Source of the DNA: Isoperla grammatica | Lineage: Eukaryota; Arthropoda; Insecta; Plecoptera; Perlodidae | NCBI GenBank assembly: GCA_945910005.1 | Contig: OX246741.1 | Location: forward strand, 37,132,276 to 37,196,275 | Length of the DNA: 64,000 bases | Direction of reading: 5' to 3' | Position numbers and translations under genes: made by a program | The notes under the pieces: generated by a model | What the model saw: the letters and a program-made list of their open reading frames with translations, nothing else | Databases searched by the model: none | What the model was told of the DNA's origin: nothing | Part shown: piece by piece, positions 36,801-50,117 of the stretch | How positions within the stretch are numbered: the first letter of the stretch is position 1 | How the letters are laid out: each line of letters opens with the position of its first letter

Positions 36801-39800
36801 CGACAGAGAAGCTGTGTAAGATGGGCGTGTGTGAAGGTGACGTGACACGGTCGAGATGAGACAGGACAGAGAAGCTGTGTAAGATGGGCGTGTGTGTAGG
36901 TAACGTGACACGGTCGAGATGAGACAGGACAGAGAAGCTGTGTAAGATGGGCGTGTGTGTAGGTAACGTTACACGGTCGAGATGAGACACGACAGAGAAG
37001 CTGTGTAAGATGGGCGTGTGTGTAGGTGACGTGACACGGTCGGGGTGGGACCGGTCAGAGAAGCTGTGTAAGATGGGCGTGTGTGGAGGTGACGTGACAC
37101 GGTCGAGATGAGACAGGACAGAGAAGCTGTGTAAGATGGGCGTGTGTAAAGGTGACGTGACACGGTCGAGATGAGACAGGACAGAGAAGCTGTGTAAGAT
37201 GGGCGTGTGTGTAGGTAACGTTACACGGTCGGGGTGAGACCGGTCAGAGAAGCTGTGTAAGATGGGCGTGTGTGAAGGTGACGTGACACGGTCGAGATGA
37301 GACAGGACAGAGAAGCTGTGTAAGATGGGCGTGTGTGTAGGTAACGTTACACGGTCGAGATGAGACAGGACAGAGAAGCTGTGTAAGATGGGCGTGTGTG
37401 TAGGTGACGTTACACGGTCGAGATGAGACAGGACAGAGAAGCTGTGTAAGATGGGCGTGTGTGTAGGTGACGTTACACGGTCGAGATGAGACAGGACAGA
37501 GAAGCTGTGTAAGATGGGCGTGTGTGTAGGTAACGTTACACGGTCGGGGTGGGACCGGTCAGAGAAGCTGTGTAAGATGGGCGTGTGTGTAGGTAACGTT
37601 ACACGGTCGAGATGAGACAGGACAGAGAAGCTGTGTAAGATGGGCGTGTGTGTAGGTAACGTGACACGGTCGAGATGAGACAGGACAGAGAAGCTGTGGA
37701 AGATGGGCATGTGTGTAGGTGACGTGACACGGTTGAGATGAGACAGGACAGAGAAGCTGTGTAAGATGGGCGTGTGTGTAGGTAACGTTACACGGTCGGG
37801 GTGAGACAGGACAGAGAAGCTGTGTAAGATGGGCGTGTGTGTAGGTAACGTTACACGGTCGAGATGAGACAGGACAGAGAAGCTGTGTAAGATGGGCGTG
37901 TGTGTAGGTAACGTTACACGGTCGAGATGAGACAGGACAGAGAAGCTGTGTAAGATGGGCGTGTGTGAAGGTGACGTTACACGGTCGAGATGAGACAGGA
38001 CAGAGAAGCTGTGTAAGATGGGCGTGTGTGAAGGTGACGTTACACGGTCGAGATGAGACAGGACAGAGAAGCTGTGTAAGATGGGCGTGTGTGAAGGTGA
38101 CGTTACACGGTCGAGATGAGACAGGACAGAGAAGCTGTGTAAGATGGGCGTGTGTGAAGGTGACGTTACACGGTCGAGATGAGACAGGACAGAGAAGCTG
38201 TGTAAGATGGGCGTGTGTGAAGGTGACGTTACACGGTCGAGATGAGACAGGACAGAGAAGCTGTGTAAGATGGGCGTGTGTGTAGGTAACGTTACACGGT
38301 CGAGATGAGACAGGACAGAGAAGCAGAGTAAGATGGGCGTGTGTGAAGGTAACGTTACACGGTCGAGATGAGACAGGACAGAGAAGCTGTGTAAGATGGG
38401 CGTGTGTGTAGGTAACGTTACACGGTCGGGGTGAGACCGGTCAGAGAAGCTGTGTAAGATGGGCGTGTGTGTAGGTAACGTCACACGGTCGGGGTGAGAC
38501 CGGTCAGAGAAGCTGTGTAAGATGGGCGTGTGTGTAGGTAACGTCACACGGTCGGGATGGGACCGGTTAGAGAAGCTGTGTAAGATGGGCGTGTGTGTAG
38601 GTAACGTCACACGGTCGGGGTGAGACCGGTCAGAGAAGCTGTGTAAGATGGGCGTGTGTGAAGGTGACGTTACACGGTCGGGGTGAGACCGGTCAGAGAA
38701 GCTGTGTAAGATGGGCGTGTGTGAAGGTGACGTTACACGGTCGAGATGAGACAGGACAGAGAAGCTGTGTAAGATGGGCGTGTGTGAAGGTGACGTTACA
38801 CGGTCGAGATGAGACAGGACAGAGAAGCAGAGTAAGATGGGCGTGTGTGTAGGTAACGTTACACGGTCGGGGTGAGACAGGACAGAGAAGCTGTGTAAGA
38901 TGGGCGTGTGTGAAGGTGACGTTACACGGTCGGGGTGAGACAGGACAGAGAAGCTGTGTAAGATGGGCGTGTGTGAAGGTGACGTTACACGGTCGAGATG
39001 AGACAGGACAGAGAAGCAGAGTAAGATGGGCGTGTGTGTAGGTAACGTTACACGGTCGGGGTGAGACCGGTCAGAGAAGCTGTGTAAGATGGGCGTGTGT
39101 GTAGGTAACTTTACACGGTCGGGGTGAGACCGGTCAGAGAAGCTGTGTAAGATGGGCGTGTGTGTAGGTAACGTCACACGGTCGGGGTGAGACCGGTCAG
39201 AGAAGCTGTGGAAGATGGGCGTGTGTGTAGGTAACGTCACACGGTCGGGGTGAGACCGGTCAGAGAAGCTGTGTAAGATGGGCGTGTGTGAAGGTGACGT
39301 TACACGGTCGAGATGAGACAGGACAGAGAAGCAGAGTAAGATGGGCGTGTGTGTAGGTAACGTTACACGGTCGGGGTGAGACAGGACAGAGAAGCTGTGT
39401 AAGATGGGCGTGTGTGAAGGTGACGTTACACGGTCGGGGTGAGACAGGACAGAGAAGCTGTGTAAGATGGGCGTGTGTGAAGGTGACGTTACACGGTCGA
39501 GATGAGACAGGACAGAGAAGCTGTGTAAGATGGGCGTGTGTGTAGGTAACGTTACACGGTCGAGATGAGACAGGACAGAGAAGCTGTGTAAGATGGGCGT
39601 GTGTGAAGGTGACGTTACACGGTCGAGATGAGACAGGACAGAGAAGCTGTGTAAGATGGGCGTGTGTGTAGGTAACGTTACACGGTCGAGATGAGACAGG
39701 ACAGAGAAGCTGTGTAAGATGGGCGTGTGTGTAGGTAACGTTACACGGTCGGGGTGAGACAGGACAGAGAAGCTGTGTAAGATGGGCGTGTGTGAAGGTG

Positions 39801-40729
39801 ACGTTACACGGTCGAGATGAGACAGGACAGAGAAGCTGTGTAAGATGGGCGTGTGTGAAGGTGACGTTACACGGTCGAGATGAGACAGGACAGAGAAGCT
39901 GTGTAAGATGGGCGTGTGTGTAGGTAACGTTACACGGTCGAGATGAGACAGGACAGAGAAGCTGTGTAAGATGGGCGTGTGTGTAGGTAACGTTACACGG
40001 TCGAGATGAGACAGGACAGAGAAGGAGAGTAAGATGGGCGTGTGTGTAGGTAACGTTACACGGTCGGGGTGAGACAGGACAGAGAAGCAGAGTAAGATGG
40101 GCGTGTGTGTATGTAACGTCACACGGTCGAGATGAGACAGGACAGAGAAGCTGTGTAAGATGGCGTGTGTGAAGGTGACGTGACACGGTCAGGGTGAGAC
40201 CGGTCAGAGAAGCTGTGGAAGATGGGCGTGTGTGAAGGTGACGTGACACGGTCGGGGTGAGACCGGTCAGAGAAGCTGTGGAAGATGGGCGTGTGTGAAG
40301 GTGACGTGACACGGTCGGGGTGAGACCGGTCAGAGAAGCTGTGGAAGATGGGCGTGTGTGAAGGTGACGTGACACGGTCGGGCTGAGACAGGACAGAGAA
40401 GCTGTGTAAGATGGGCGTGTGTGAAGGTGACGTTACACGGTCGAGATGAGACAGGACAGAGAAGCTGTGGAAGATGGGCGTGTGTGTAGGTAACGTTACA
40501 CGGTCGGGGTGAGACCGGTCAGAGAAGCTGTGGAAGATGGGCGTGTGTGAAGGTGACGTGACACGGTCGGGGTGAGACAGGACAGAGAAGCTGTGTAAGA
40601 TGGGCGTGTGTGAAGGTGACGTTACACGGTCGAGATGAGACAGGACAGAGAAGCTGTGGAAGATGGGCGTGTGTGTAGGTAACATGACACGGTCGAGATG
40701 AGACAGGACAGAGAAGCTGTGGAAGATGG

Positions 40730-43700
40730 GCGTGTGTGAAGGTGACGTGACACGGTCGGGGTGAGACCGGTCAGAGAAGCTTGTGGAAGATGGGCGTGTG
40801 TGAAGGTGACGTGACACGGTCGGGGTGAGACAGGACAGAGAAGCTGTGTAAGATGGGCGTGTGTGAAGGTGACGTTACACGGTCGAGATGAGACAGGACA
40901 GAGAAGCTGTGGAAGATGGGCGTGTGTGAAGGTGACGTGACACGGTCGGGGTGAGACAGGACAGAGAAGCTGTGGAAGATGGGCGTGTGTGAAGGTGACG
41001 TTACACGGTCGAGATGAGACCGGTCAGAGAAGCTGTGGAAGATGGGCGTGTGTGAAGGTGACGTGACACGGTCGGGGTGAGACCGGTCAGAGAAGCTGTG
41101 GAAGATGGGCCTGTGTGAAGGTGACGTGACACGGTCGGGGTGAGACCGGTCAGAGAAGCTGTGGAAGATGGGCGTGTGTGTAGGTGACGTCACACGGTCG
41201 AGATGAGACAGGACAGAGAAGCTGTGTAAGATGGGCGTGTGTGTAGGTAACGTCACACGGTCGGGGTGAGACTGGTCAGAGAAGCTGTGGAAGATGGGCG
41301 TGTGTGAAGGTGACGTGACACGGTCAAGATGAGACAGGACAGAGAAGCTGTGTAAGATAGGCGTGTGTGTAGGTGACGTTACACGGTCGGGGTGAGACCG
41401 GTCAGAGAAGCTGTGGAAGATGGGCGTGTGTGAAGGTGACGTGACACGGTCGGGGTGGGACCGGTCAGAGAAGCTGTGAAAGATGGGCCTGTGTGAAGGT
41501 GACGTGACACGGTCGGGGTGAGACCGGTCAGAGAAGCTGTGGAAGATGGGCCTGTGTGAAGGTGACGTGACACGGTCGGGGTGAGACCGGTCAGAGAAGC
41601 TGTGTAAGATGGGCGTGTGTGTAGGTAACGTTACACGGTCGAGATGAGACAGGACAGAGAAGCTGTAGAAGATGGGCGTGTGTGAAGGTGACGTGACACG
41701 GTCGGGGTGAGACCGGTCAGAGAAGCTGTGGAAGATGGGCGTGTGTGAAGGTGACGTGACACGGTCGAGATGAGACAGGACAGAGAAGCTGTGTAAGATG
41801 GGCGTGTGTGTAGGTGACGTGACACGGTCGAGATGAGACAGGACAGAGAAGCTGTGTAAGATGGGCGTGTGTGTAGGTGACGTGACACGGTCGGGGTGAG
41901 ACCGGACAGAGAAGCTGTGGAAGTTGGGCGTGTGTGAAGGTGACGTGACACGGTCGAGATGAGACAGGACAGAGAAGCTGTGTAAGATGGGCGTGTGTGT
42001 AGGTGACGTGACACGGTCGGGGTGAGACACGACAGAGAAGCTGTGTAAGATGGGCGTGTGTGAAGGTGACGTGACACGGTCGAGATGAGACAGGACAGAG
42101 AAGCTGTGTAAGATGGGCGTGTGTGTAGGTGACGTGACACGGTCGGGGTGAGACCGGACAGAGAAGCTGTGGAAGATGGGCGTGTGTGAAGGTGACGTGA
42201 CACGGTCGAGATGAGACAGGACAGAGAAGCTGTGTAAGATGGGCGTGTGTGTAGGTAACGTAACCACGGTCGAGATGAGACAGGACAGAGAAGCTGTGTA
42301 AGATGGGCGTGTGTGAAGGTGACGTGACACGGTCGGGGTGAGACCGGTCAGAGAAGCTGTGGAAGATGGGCGTGTGTGTAGGTTACGTTACACGGTCGAG
42401 ATAAGACAGGACAGAGAAGCTGTGTAAGATGGGCGTGTGTGTAGGTAACGTTACACGGTCGAGATGAGACAGGACAGAGAAGCTGTGTAAGATGGGCGTG
42501 TGTGTAGGTGACGTGACACGGTCGGGGTGGGACCGGTCAGAGAAGCTGTGGAAGATGGGCGTGTGTGAAGGTGACGTGACACGGTCGGGATGGGACCGGT
42601 TAGAGAAGCTGTGTAAGATGGGCGTGTGTGAAGGTGACGTGACACGGTCGGGGTGGGACCGGTCAGAGAAGCTGTGGAAGATGGGCCTGTGTGAAGGTGA
42701 CGTGACACGGTCGGGTTGGGACCGGTCAGAGAAGCTGTGTAAGATGGGCGTGTGTGAAGGTGACGTTACACGGTCGGGGTGGGACCGGTCAGAGAAGCTG
42801 TGTAAGATGGGCGTGTGTGAAGGTGACGTTACACGGTCGGGGTGAGACCGGTCAGAGAAGCTGTGTAAGATAGGCGTGTGTGTAGGTAACGTTACACGGT
42901 CGGGGTGAGACCGGTCAGAGAAGCTGTGTAAGATGGGCGTGTGTGAAGGTGACGTGACACGGTCGGGGTGAGACCGGTCAGAGAAGCTGTGTAAGATGGG
43001 CGTGTGTGTAGGTAACGTTACACGGTCGGGGTGAGACCGGTCAGAGAAGCTGTGGAAGATGGGCGTGTGTGTAGGTAACGTTACACGGTCGGGGTGAGAC
43101 CGGTCAGAGAAGCTGTGGAAGATGGGCGTGTGTGAAGGTGACGTGACACGGTCGGGGTGGGACCGGTCAGAGAAGCTGTGTAAGATGGGCGTGTGTGAAG
43201 GTGACGTGACACGGTCGGGGTGGGACCGGTCAGAGAAGCTGTGTAAGATGGGCGTGTGTGTAGGTAACGTTACACGGTCGGGGTGAGACCGGTCAGAGAA
43301 GCTGTGGACGATGGGCGTGTGTGTAGGTAACGTTACACGGTCGGGGTGAGACCGGTCAGAGAAGCTGTGGAAGATGGGCGTGTGTGTAGGTAACGTTACA
43401 CGGTCGAGATGAGACAGGACAGAGAAGCTGTGGAAGATGGGCGTGTGTGTAGGTAACGTTACACGGTCGAGATGAGACAGGACAGAGAAGCTGTGGAAGA
43501 TGGGCGTGTGTGTAGGTAACGTTACACGGTCGAGATGAGACAGGACAGAGAAGCTGTGGAAGATGGGCGTGTGTGTAGGTAACGTTACACGGTCGAGATG
43601 AGACAGGACAGAGAAGCTGTGGAAGATGGGCGTGTGTGTAGGTAACGTCACACGGTCGGGGTGGGACCGGTCAGAGAAGCTGTGGAAGATGGGCGTGTGT

Positions 43701-43764
43701 GTAGGTAACGTTACACGGTCGGGGTGAGACAGGTCAGAGAAGCTGTGTAAGATGGGCGTGTGTG
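40730..43764. repeat. Duplicated block A, first copy, in the 63-bp array
   Basis: 40730-41186 matches 50118-50574 (offset 9,388) and 41240-43764 matches 50756-53280 (offset 9,516). The shared marks include the odd AGCTTGTGG unit (40778/50166), the extra-base ACGTAACCACGG unit (42258/51774) and GAGATAAGACAGG (42399/51915). I noticed two single-base differences, at about 41924 and near the left edge. Confidence 0.8.
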
Positions 43765-45289
43765 TAGGTGACGTTACACGGTCGAGATGAGACAGGACAG
43801 AGAAGCTGTGTAAGATGGGCGTGTGTGTAGGTAACGTTACACGGTCGGGGTGAGACAGGACAGAGAAGCTGTGTAAGATGGGCGTGTGTGTAGGTGACGT
43901 TACACGGTCGAGATGAGACAGGACAGAGAAGCTGTGTAAGATGGGCGTGTGTGTAGGTAACGTTACACGGTCGGGGTGGGACCGGTCAGAGAAGCTGTGG
44001 AAGATGGGCGTGTGTGTAGGTGACGTCACACGGTCGGGGTGAGACCGGTCAGAGAAGCTGTGTAAGATGGGCGTGTGTGTAGGTGACGTCACACGGTCGG
44101 GGTGAGACCGGTCAGAGAAGCTGTGTAAGATGGGCGTGTGTGTAGGTGACGTCACACGGTCGGGGTGAGACCGGTCAGAGAAGCTGTGTAAGATGGGCGT
44201 GTGTGTAGGTAACGTGACACGGTCGGGGTGAGACAGGACAGAGAAGCTGTGTAAGATGGGCGTGTGTGTAGGTGACGTCACACGGTCAAGATGAGACAGG
44301 ACAGAGAAGCTGTGTAAGATGGGCGTGTGTGTAGGTGACGTCACACGGTCGAGGTGGGACCGGTCAGAGAAGCTGTAGAAGATGGGCGTGTGTGTAGGTG
44401 ACGTCACACGGTCAAGATGAGACAGGACAGAGAAGCTGTGTAAGATGGGCGTGTGTGTAGGTGACGTCACACGGTCAAGATGAGACAGGACAGAGAAGCT
44501 GTGTAAGATGGGCGTGTGTGTAGGTGACGTCACACGGTCGAGGTGGGACCGGTCAGAGAAGCTGTGTAAGATGGGCGTGTGTGTAGGTGACGTGACACGG
44601 TCGAGGTGGGACCGGTCAGAGAAGCTGTAGAAGATGGGCGTGTGTGTAGGTGACGTGACACGGTCGAGGTGAGACCGGTCAGAGAAGCTGTAGAAGATGG
44701 GCCTGTGTGAAGGTGACGTGACACGGTCGGGGTGAGACCGGTCAGAGAAGCTGTGGAAGATGGGCGTGTGTGTAGGTGACGTTACACGGTCGGGGTGAGA
44801 CCGGTCAGAGAAGCTGTGTAAGATGGGCGTGTGTGTAGGTGACGTCACACGGTCGGGTTGGGACCGGTCAGAGAAGCTGTGGAAGATGGGCGTGTGTGTA
44901 GGTAACGTTACACGGTCGGGGTGAGACAGGACAGAGAAGCTGTGGAAGATGGGCGTGTGTGTAGGTGACGTCACACGGTCGGGTTGGGACCGGTCAGAGA
45001 AGCTGTGTAAGATGGGCGTGTGTGTAGGTGACGTCACACGGTCGGGGTGAGACCGGTCAGAGAAGCTGTGTAAGATGGGCGTGTGTGTAGGTGACGTCAC
45101 ACGGTCGGGGTGAGACCGGTCAGAGAAGCTGTGTAAGATGGGCGTGTGTGTAGGTGACGTCACACGGTCGGGGTGGGACCGGTCAGAGAAGCTGTGTAAG
45201 ATGGGCGTGTGTGTAGGTGACGTCACACGGTCGGGTTGGGACCGGTCAGAGAAGCTGTGGAAGATGGGCGTGTGTGTAGGTGACGTCAC

Positions 45290-46135
45290 ACGGTCGGGGT
45301 GAGACCGGTCAGAGAAGCTGTGTAAGATGGGCGTGTGTGTAGGTGACGTCACACGGTCGGGTTGGGACCGGTCAGAGAAGCTGTGGAAGATGGGCGTGTG
45401 TGTAGGTAACGTGACACGGTCGGGGTGAGACCGGTCAGAGAAGCTGTGTAAGATGGGCGTGTGTGTAGGTGACGTCACACGGTCGGGTTGGACCGGTCAG
45501 AGAAGCTGTGTAAGATGGGCGTGTGTGTAGGTAACGTGACACGGTCGGGGTGAGACCGGTCAGAGAAGCTGTGTAAGATGGGCGTGTGTGTAGGTGACGT
45601 CACACGGTCGGGGTGAGACCGGTCAGAGAAGCTGTGGAAGATGGGCGTGTGTGTAGGTAACGTTACACGGTCGGGGTGAGACAGGACAGAGAAGCTGTGT
45701 AAGATGGGCGTGTGTGAAGGTGACGTCACACGGTCGGGGTGAGACCGGTCAGAGAAGCTGTGGAAGATGGGCGTGTGTGTAGGTAACGTTACACGGTCGG
45801 GTTGGGACCGGTCAGAGAAGCTGTGGAAGATGGGCGTGTGTGTAGGTGACGTGACACGGTCGAGGTGAGACCGGTCAGAGAAGCTGTGGAAGATGGGCGT
45901 GTGTGTAGGTAACGTTACACGGTCGGGGTGAGACAGGACAGAGAAGCTGTGTAAGATGGGCGTGTGTGAAGGTGACGTCACACGGTCGGGGTGAGACCGG
46001 TCAGAGAAGCTGTGGAAGATGGGCGTGTGTGAAGGTGACGTTACACGGTCGGGGTGAGACAGGACAGAGAAGCTGTGTAAGATGGGCGTGTGTGTAGGTG
46101 ACGTTACACGGTCGAGATGAGACAGGACAGAGAAG
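45290..46135. repeat. Duplicated block B, first copy
   Basis: Matches 54995-55840 at an offset of 9,705 bp, including the shared 62-bp unit with TCGGGTTGGACCGG (45481/55186). A further matching stretch, 49330-49930 with 57208-57690, lies at an offset near 7,880, so the two regions are the same long block with internal losses. Confidence 0.75.
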
Positions 46136-49100
46136 CTGTGTAAGATGGGCGTGTGTGTAGGTGACGTTACACGGTCGAGATGAGACAGGACAGAGAAGCT
46201 GTGTAAGATGGGCGTGTGTGTAGGTAACGTGACACGGTCGGGTTGGGACCGGTCAGAGAAGCTGTGTAAGATGGGCGTGTGTGTAGGTAACGTTACACGG
46301 TCGAGATGAGACAGGACAGAGAAGCTGTGTAAGATGGGCGTGTGTGTAGGTAACGTTACACGGTCGAGATGAGACAGGACAGAGAAGCTGTGTAAGATGG
46401 GCGTGTGTGTAGGTGACGTTACACGGTCGAGATGAGACAGGACAGAGAAGCTGTGTAAGATGGGCGTGTGTGTAGGTGACGTTACACGGTCGAGATGAGA
46501 CAGGACAGAGAAGCTGTGTAAGATGGGCGTGTGTGTAGGTAACGTCACACGGTCGAGATGAGACAGGACAGAGAAGCTGTGTAAGATGGGCGTGTGTGTA
46601 GGTGACGTCACACGGTCAAGATGAGACAGGACAGAGAAGCTGTGTAAGATGGGCGTGTGTGTAGGTGACGTTACACGGTCGAGATGAGACAGGACAGAGA
46701 AGCTGTGTAAGATGGGCGTGTGTGTAGGTAACGTGACACGGTCGGGTTGGGACCGGTCAGAGAAGCTGTGTAAGATGGGCGTGTGTGAAGGTGACGTTAC
46801 ACGGTCGAGATGAGACAGGACAGAGAAGCTGTGTAAGATGGGCGTGTGTGTAGGTAACGTGACACGGTCGAGATGAGACAGGACAGAGAAGCTGTGTAAG
46901 ATGGGCGTGTGTGTAGGTGACGTTACACGGTCGAGATGAGACAGGACAGAGAAGCTGTGTAAGATGGGCGTGTGTGTAGGTAACGTGACACGGTCGGGAT
47001 GAGACAGGACAGAGAAGCTGTGTAAGATGGGCGTGTGTGTAGGTAACGTGACACGGTCGGGTTGGGACCGGTCAGAGAAGCTGTGTAAGATGGGCGTGTG
47101 TGAAGGTGACGTTACACGGTCGAGATGAGACAGGACAGAGAAGCTGTGTAAGATGGGCGTGTGTGTAGGTAACGTGACACGGTCGAGATGAGACAGGACA
47201 GAGAAGCTGTGTAAGATGGGCGTGTGTGTAGGTGACGTTACACGGTCGAGATGAGACAGGACAGAGAAGCTGTGTAAGATGGGCGTGTGTGTAGGTAACG
47301 TGACACGGTCGGGTTGGGACCGGTCAGAGAAGCTGTGTAAGATGGGCGTGTGTGAAGGTGACGTCACACGGTCAAGATGAGACAGGACAGAGAAGCTGTG
47401 TAAGATGGGCGTGTGTGTAGGTGACGTTACACGGTCGAGATGAGACAGGACAGAGAAGCTGTGTAAGATGGGCGTGTGTGTAGGTGACGTCACACGGTCA
47501 AGATGAGACAGGACAGAGAAGCTGTGTAAGATGGGCGTGTGTGTAGGTGACGTTACACGGTCGAGATGAGACAGGACAGAGAAGCTGTGTAAGATGGGCG
47601 TGTGTGTAGGTGACGTTACACGGTCGAGATGAGACAGGACAGAGAAGCTGTGTAAGATGGGCGTGTGTGTAGGTGACGTCACACGGTCAAGATGAGACAG
47701 GACAGAGAAGCTGTGTAAGATGGGCGTGTGTGTAGGTGACGTTACACGGTCAAGATGAGACAGGACAGAGAAGCTGTGTAAGATGGGCGTGTGTGTAGGT
47801 GACGTTACACGGTCGAGATGAGACAGGACAGAGAAGCTGTGTAAGATGGGCGTGTGTGTAGGTGACGTCACACGGTCAAGATGAGACAGGACAGAGAAGC
47901 TGTGTAAGATGGGCGTGTGTGTAGGTGACGTGACACGGTCAAGATGAGACAGGACAGAGAAGCTGTGTAAGATGGGCGTGTGTGAAGGTGACGTCACACG
48001 GTCAAGATGAGACAGGACAGAGAAGCTGTGTAAGATGGGCGTGTGTGAAGGTGACGTCACACGGTCAAGATGAGACAGGACAGAGAAGCTGTGTAAGATG
48101 GGCGTGTGTGTAGGTGACGTTACACGGTCGAGATGAGACAGGACAGAGAAGCTGTGTAAGATGGGCGTGTGTGTAGGTGACGTCACACGGTCAAGATGAG
48201 ACAGGACAGAGAAGCTGTGTAAGATGGGCGTGTGTGTAGGTGACGTGACACGGTCAAGATGAGACAGGACAGAGAAGCTGTGTAAGATGGGCGTGTGTGT
48301 AGGTGACGTGACACGGTCAAGATGAGACAGGACAGAGAAGCTGTGTAAGATGGGCGTGTGTGAAGGTGACGTCACACGGTCAAGATGAGACAGGACAGAG
48401 AAGCTGTGTAAGATGGGCGTGTGTGAAGGTGACGTCACACGGTCAAGATGAGACAGGACAGAGAAGCTGTGTAAGATGGGCGTGTGTGAAGGTGACGTCA
48501 CACGGTCAAGATGAGACAGGACAGAGAAGCTGTGTAAGATGGGCGTGTGTGAAGGTGACGTGACACGGTCAAGATGAGACAGGACAGAGAAGCTGTGTAA
48601 GATGGGCGTGTGTGAAGGTGACGTCACACGGTCAAGATGAGACAGGACAGAGAAGCTGTGTAAGATGGGCGTGTGTGTAGGTGACGTCACACGGTCGGGT
48701 TGGGACCGGTCAGAGAAGCTGTGTAAGATGGGCGTGTGTGAAGGTGACGTGACACGGTCAAGATGAGACAGGACAGAGAAGCTGTGTAAGATGGGCGTGT
48801 GTGTAGGTGACGTCACACGGTCAAGATGAGACAGGACAGAGAAGCTGTGTAAGATGGGCGTGTGTGAAGGTGACGTGACACGGTCAAGATGAGACAGGAC
48901 AGAGAAGCTGTGTAAGATGGGCGTGTGTGAAGGTGACGTCACACGGTCAAGATGAGACAGGACAGAGAAGCTGTGTAAGATGGGCGTGTGTGTAGGTGAC
49001 GTCACACGGTCAAGATGAGACAGGACAGAGAAGCTGTGTAAGATGGGCGTGTGTGTAGGTAACGTCACACGGTCGGGGTGGGACCGGTCAGAGAAGCTGT

Positions 49101-50117
49101 GTAAGATGGGCGTGTGTGAAGGTGACGTCACACGGTCGGGGTGAGACAGGACAGAGAAGCTGTGTAAGATGGGCGTGTGTGTAGGTGACGTCACACGGTC
49201 AAGATGAGACAGGTCAGAGAAGCTGTGTAAGATTGGCGTGTGTGTAGGTGACGTCACACGGTCAAGATGAGACAGGACAGAGAAGCTGTGTAAGATGGGC
49301 GTGTGTGTAGGTGACGTGACACGGTCGGGTTGGGACCGGTCAGAGAAGCTGTGTAAGATGGGCGTGTGTGTAGGTAACGTTACACGGTCGAGATGAGACA
49401 GGACAGAGAAGCTGTGGAAGATGGGCGTGTGTGAAGGTGACGTCACACGGTCGGGGTGGGACCGGTCAGAGAAGCTGTGTAAGATGGGCGTGTGTGAAGG
49501 TGACGTCACACGGTCGGGGTGAGACAGGACAGAGAAGCTGTGGAAGATGGGCGTGTGTGAAGGTGACGTCACACGGTCGGGGTGAGACCGGTCAGAGAAG
49601 CTGTGTAAGATGGGCGTGTGTGAAGGTGACGTCACACGGTCGGGGTGAGACAGGACAGAGAAGCTGTGGAAGATGGGCGTGTGTGAAGGTGACGTCACAC
49701 GGTCGGGGTGAGACAGGACAGAGAAGCTGTGGAAGATGGGCGTGTGTGAAGGTGACGTCACACGGTCGGGGTGGGACCGGTCAGAGAAGCTGTGTAAGAT
49801 GGGCGTGTGTGAAGGTGACGTCACACGGTCGGGGTGAGACAGGACAGAGAAGCTGTGGAAGATGGGCGTGTGTGAAGGTGACGTCACACGGTCGGGGTGA
49901 GACCGGTCAGAGAAGCTGTGGAAGATGGGCGTGTGTGTAGGTGACGTTACACGGTCGGGGTGAGACCGGTCAGAGAAGCTGTGGAAGATGGGCGTGTGTG
50001 TAGGTGACGTCACACGGTCGGGGTGGGACCGGTCAGAGAAGCTGTGTAAGATGGGCGTGTGTGTAGGTGACGTCACACGGTCGGGGTGAGACCGGTCAGA
50101 GAAGCTGTGGAAGATGG

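Noticed and set aside
37965..38285. Plus-strand repeat peptides (MKVT..HGRDETGQRS) in the 63-bp array
   Set aside because: They arise from the same 21-codon arithmetic as the minus-strand frames, and the peptide changes at every variable site.
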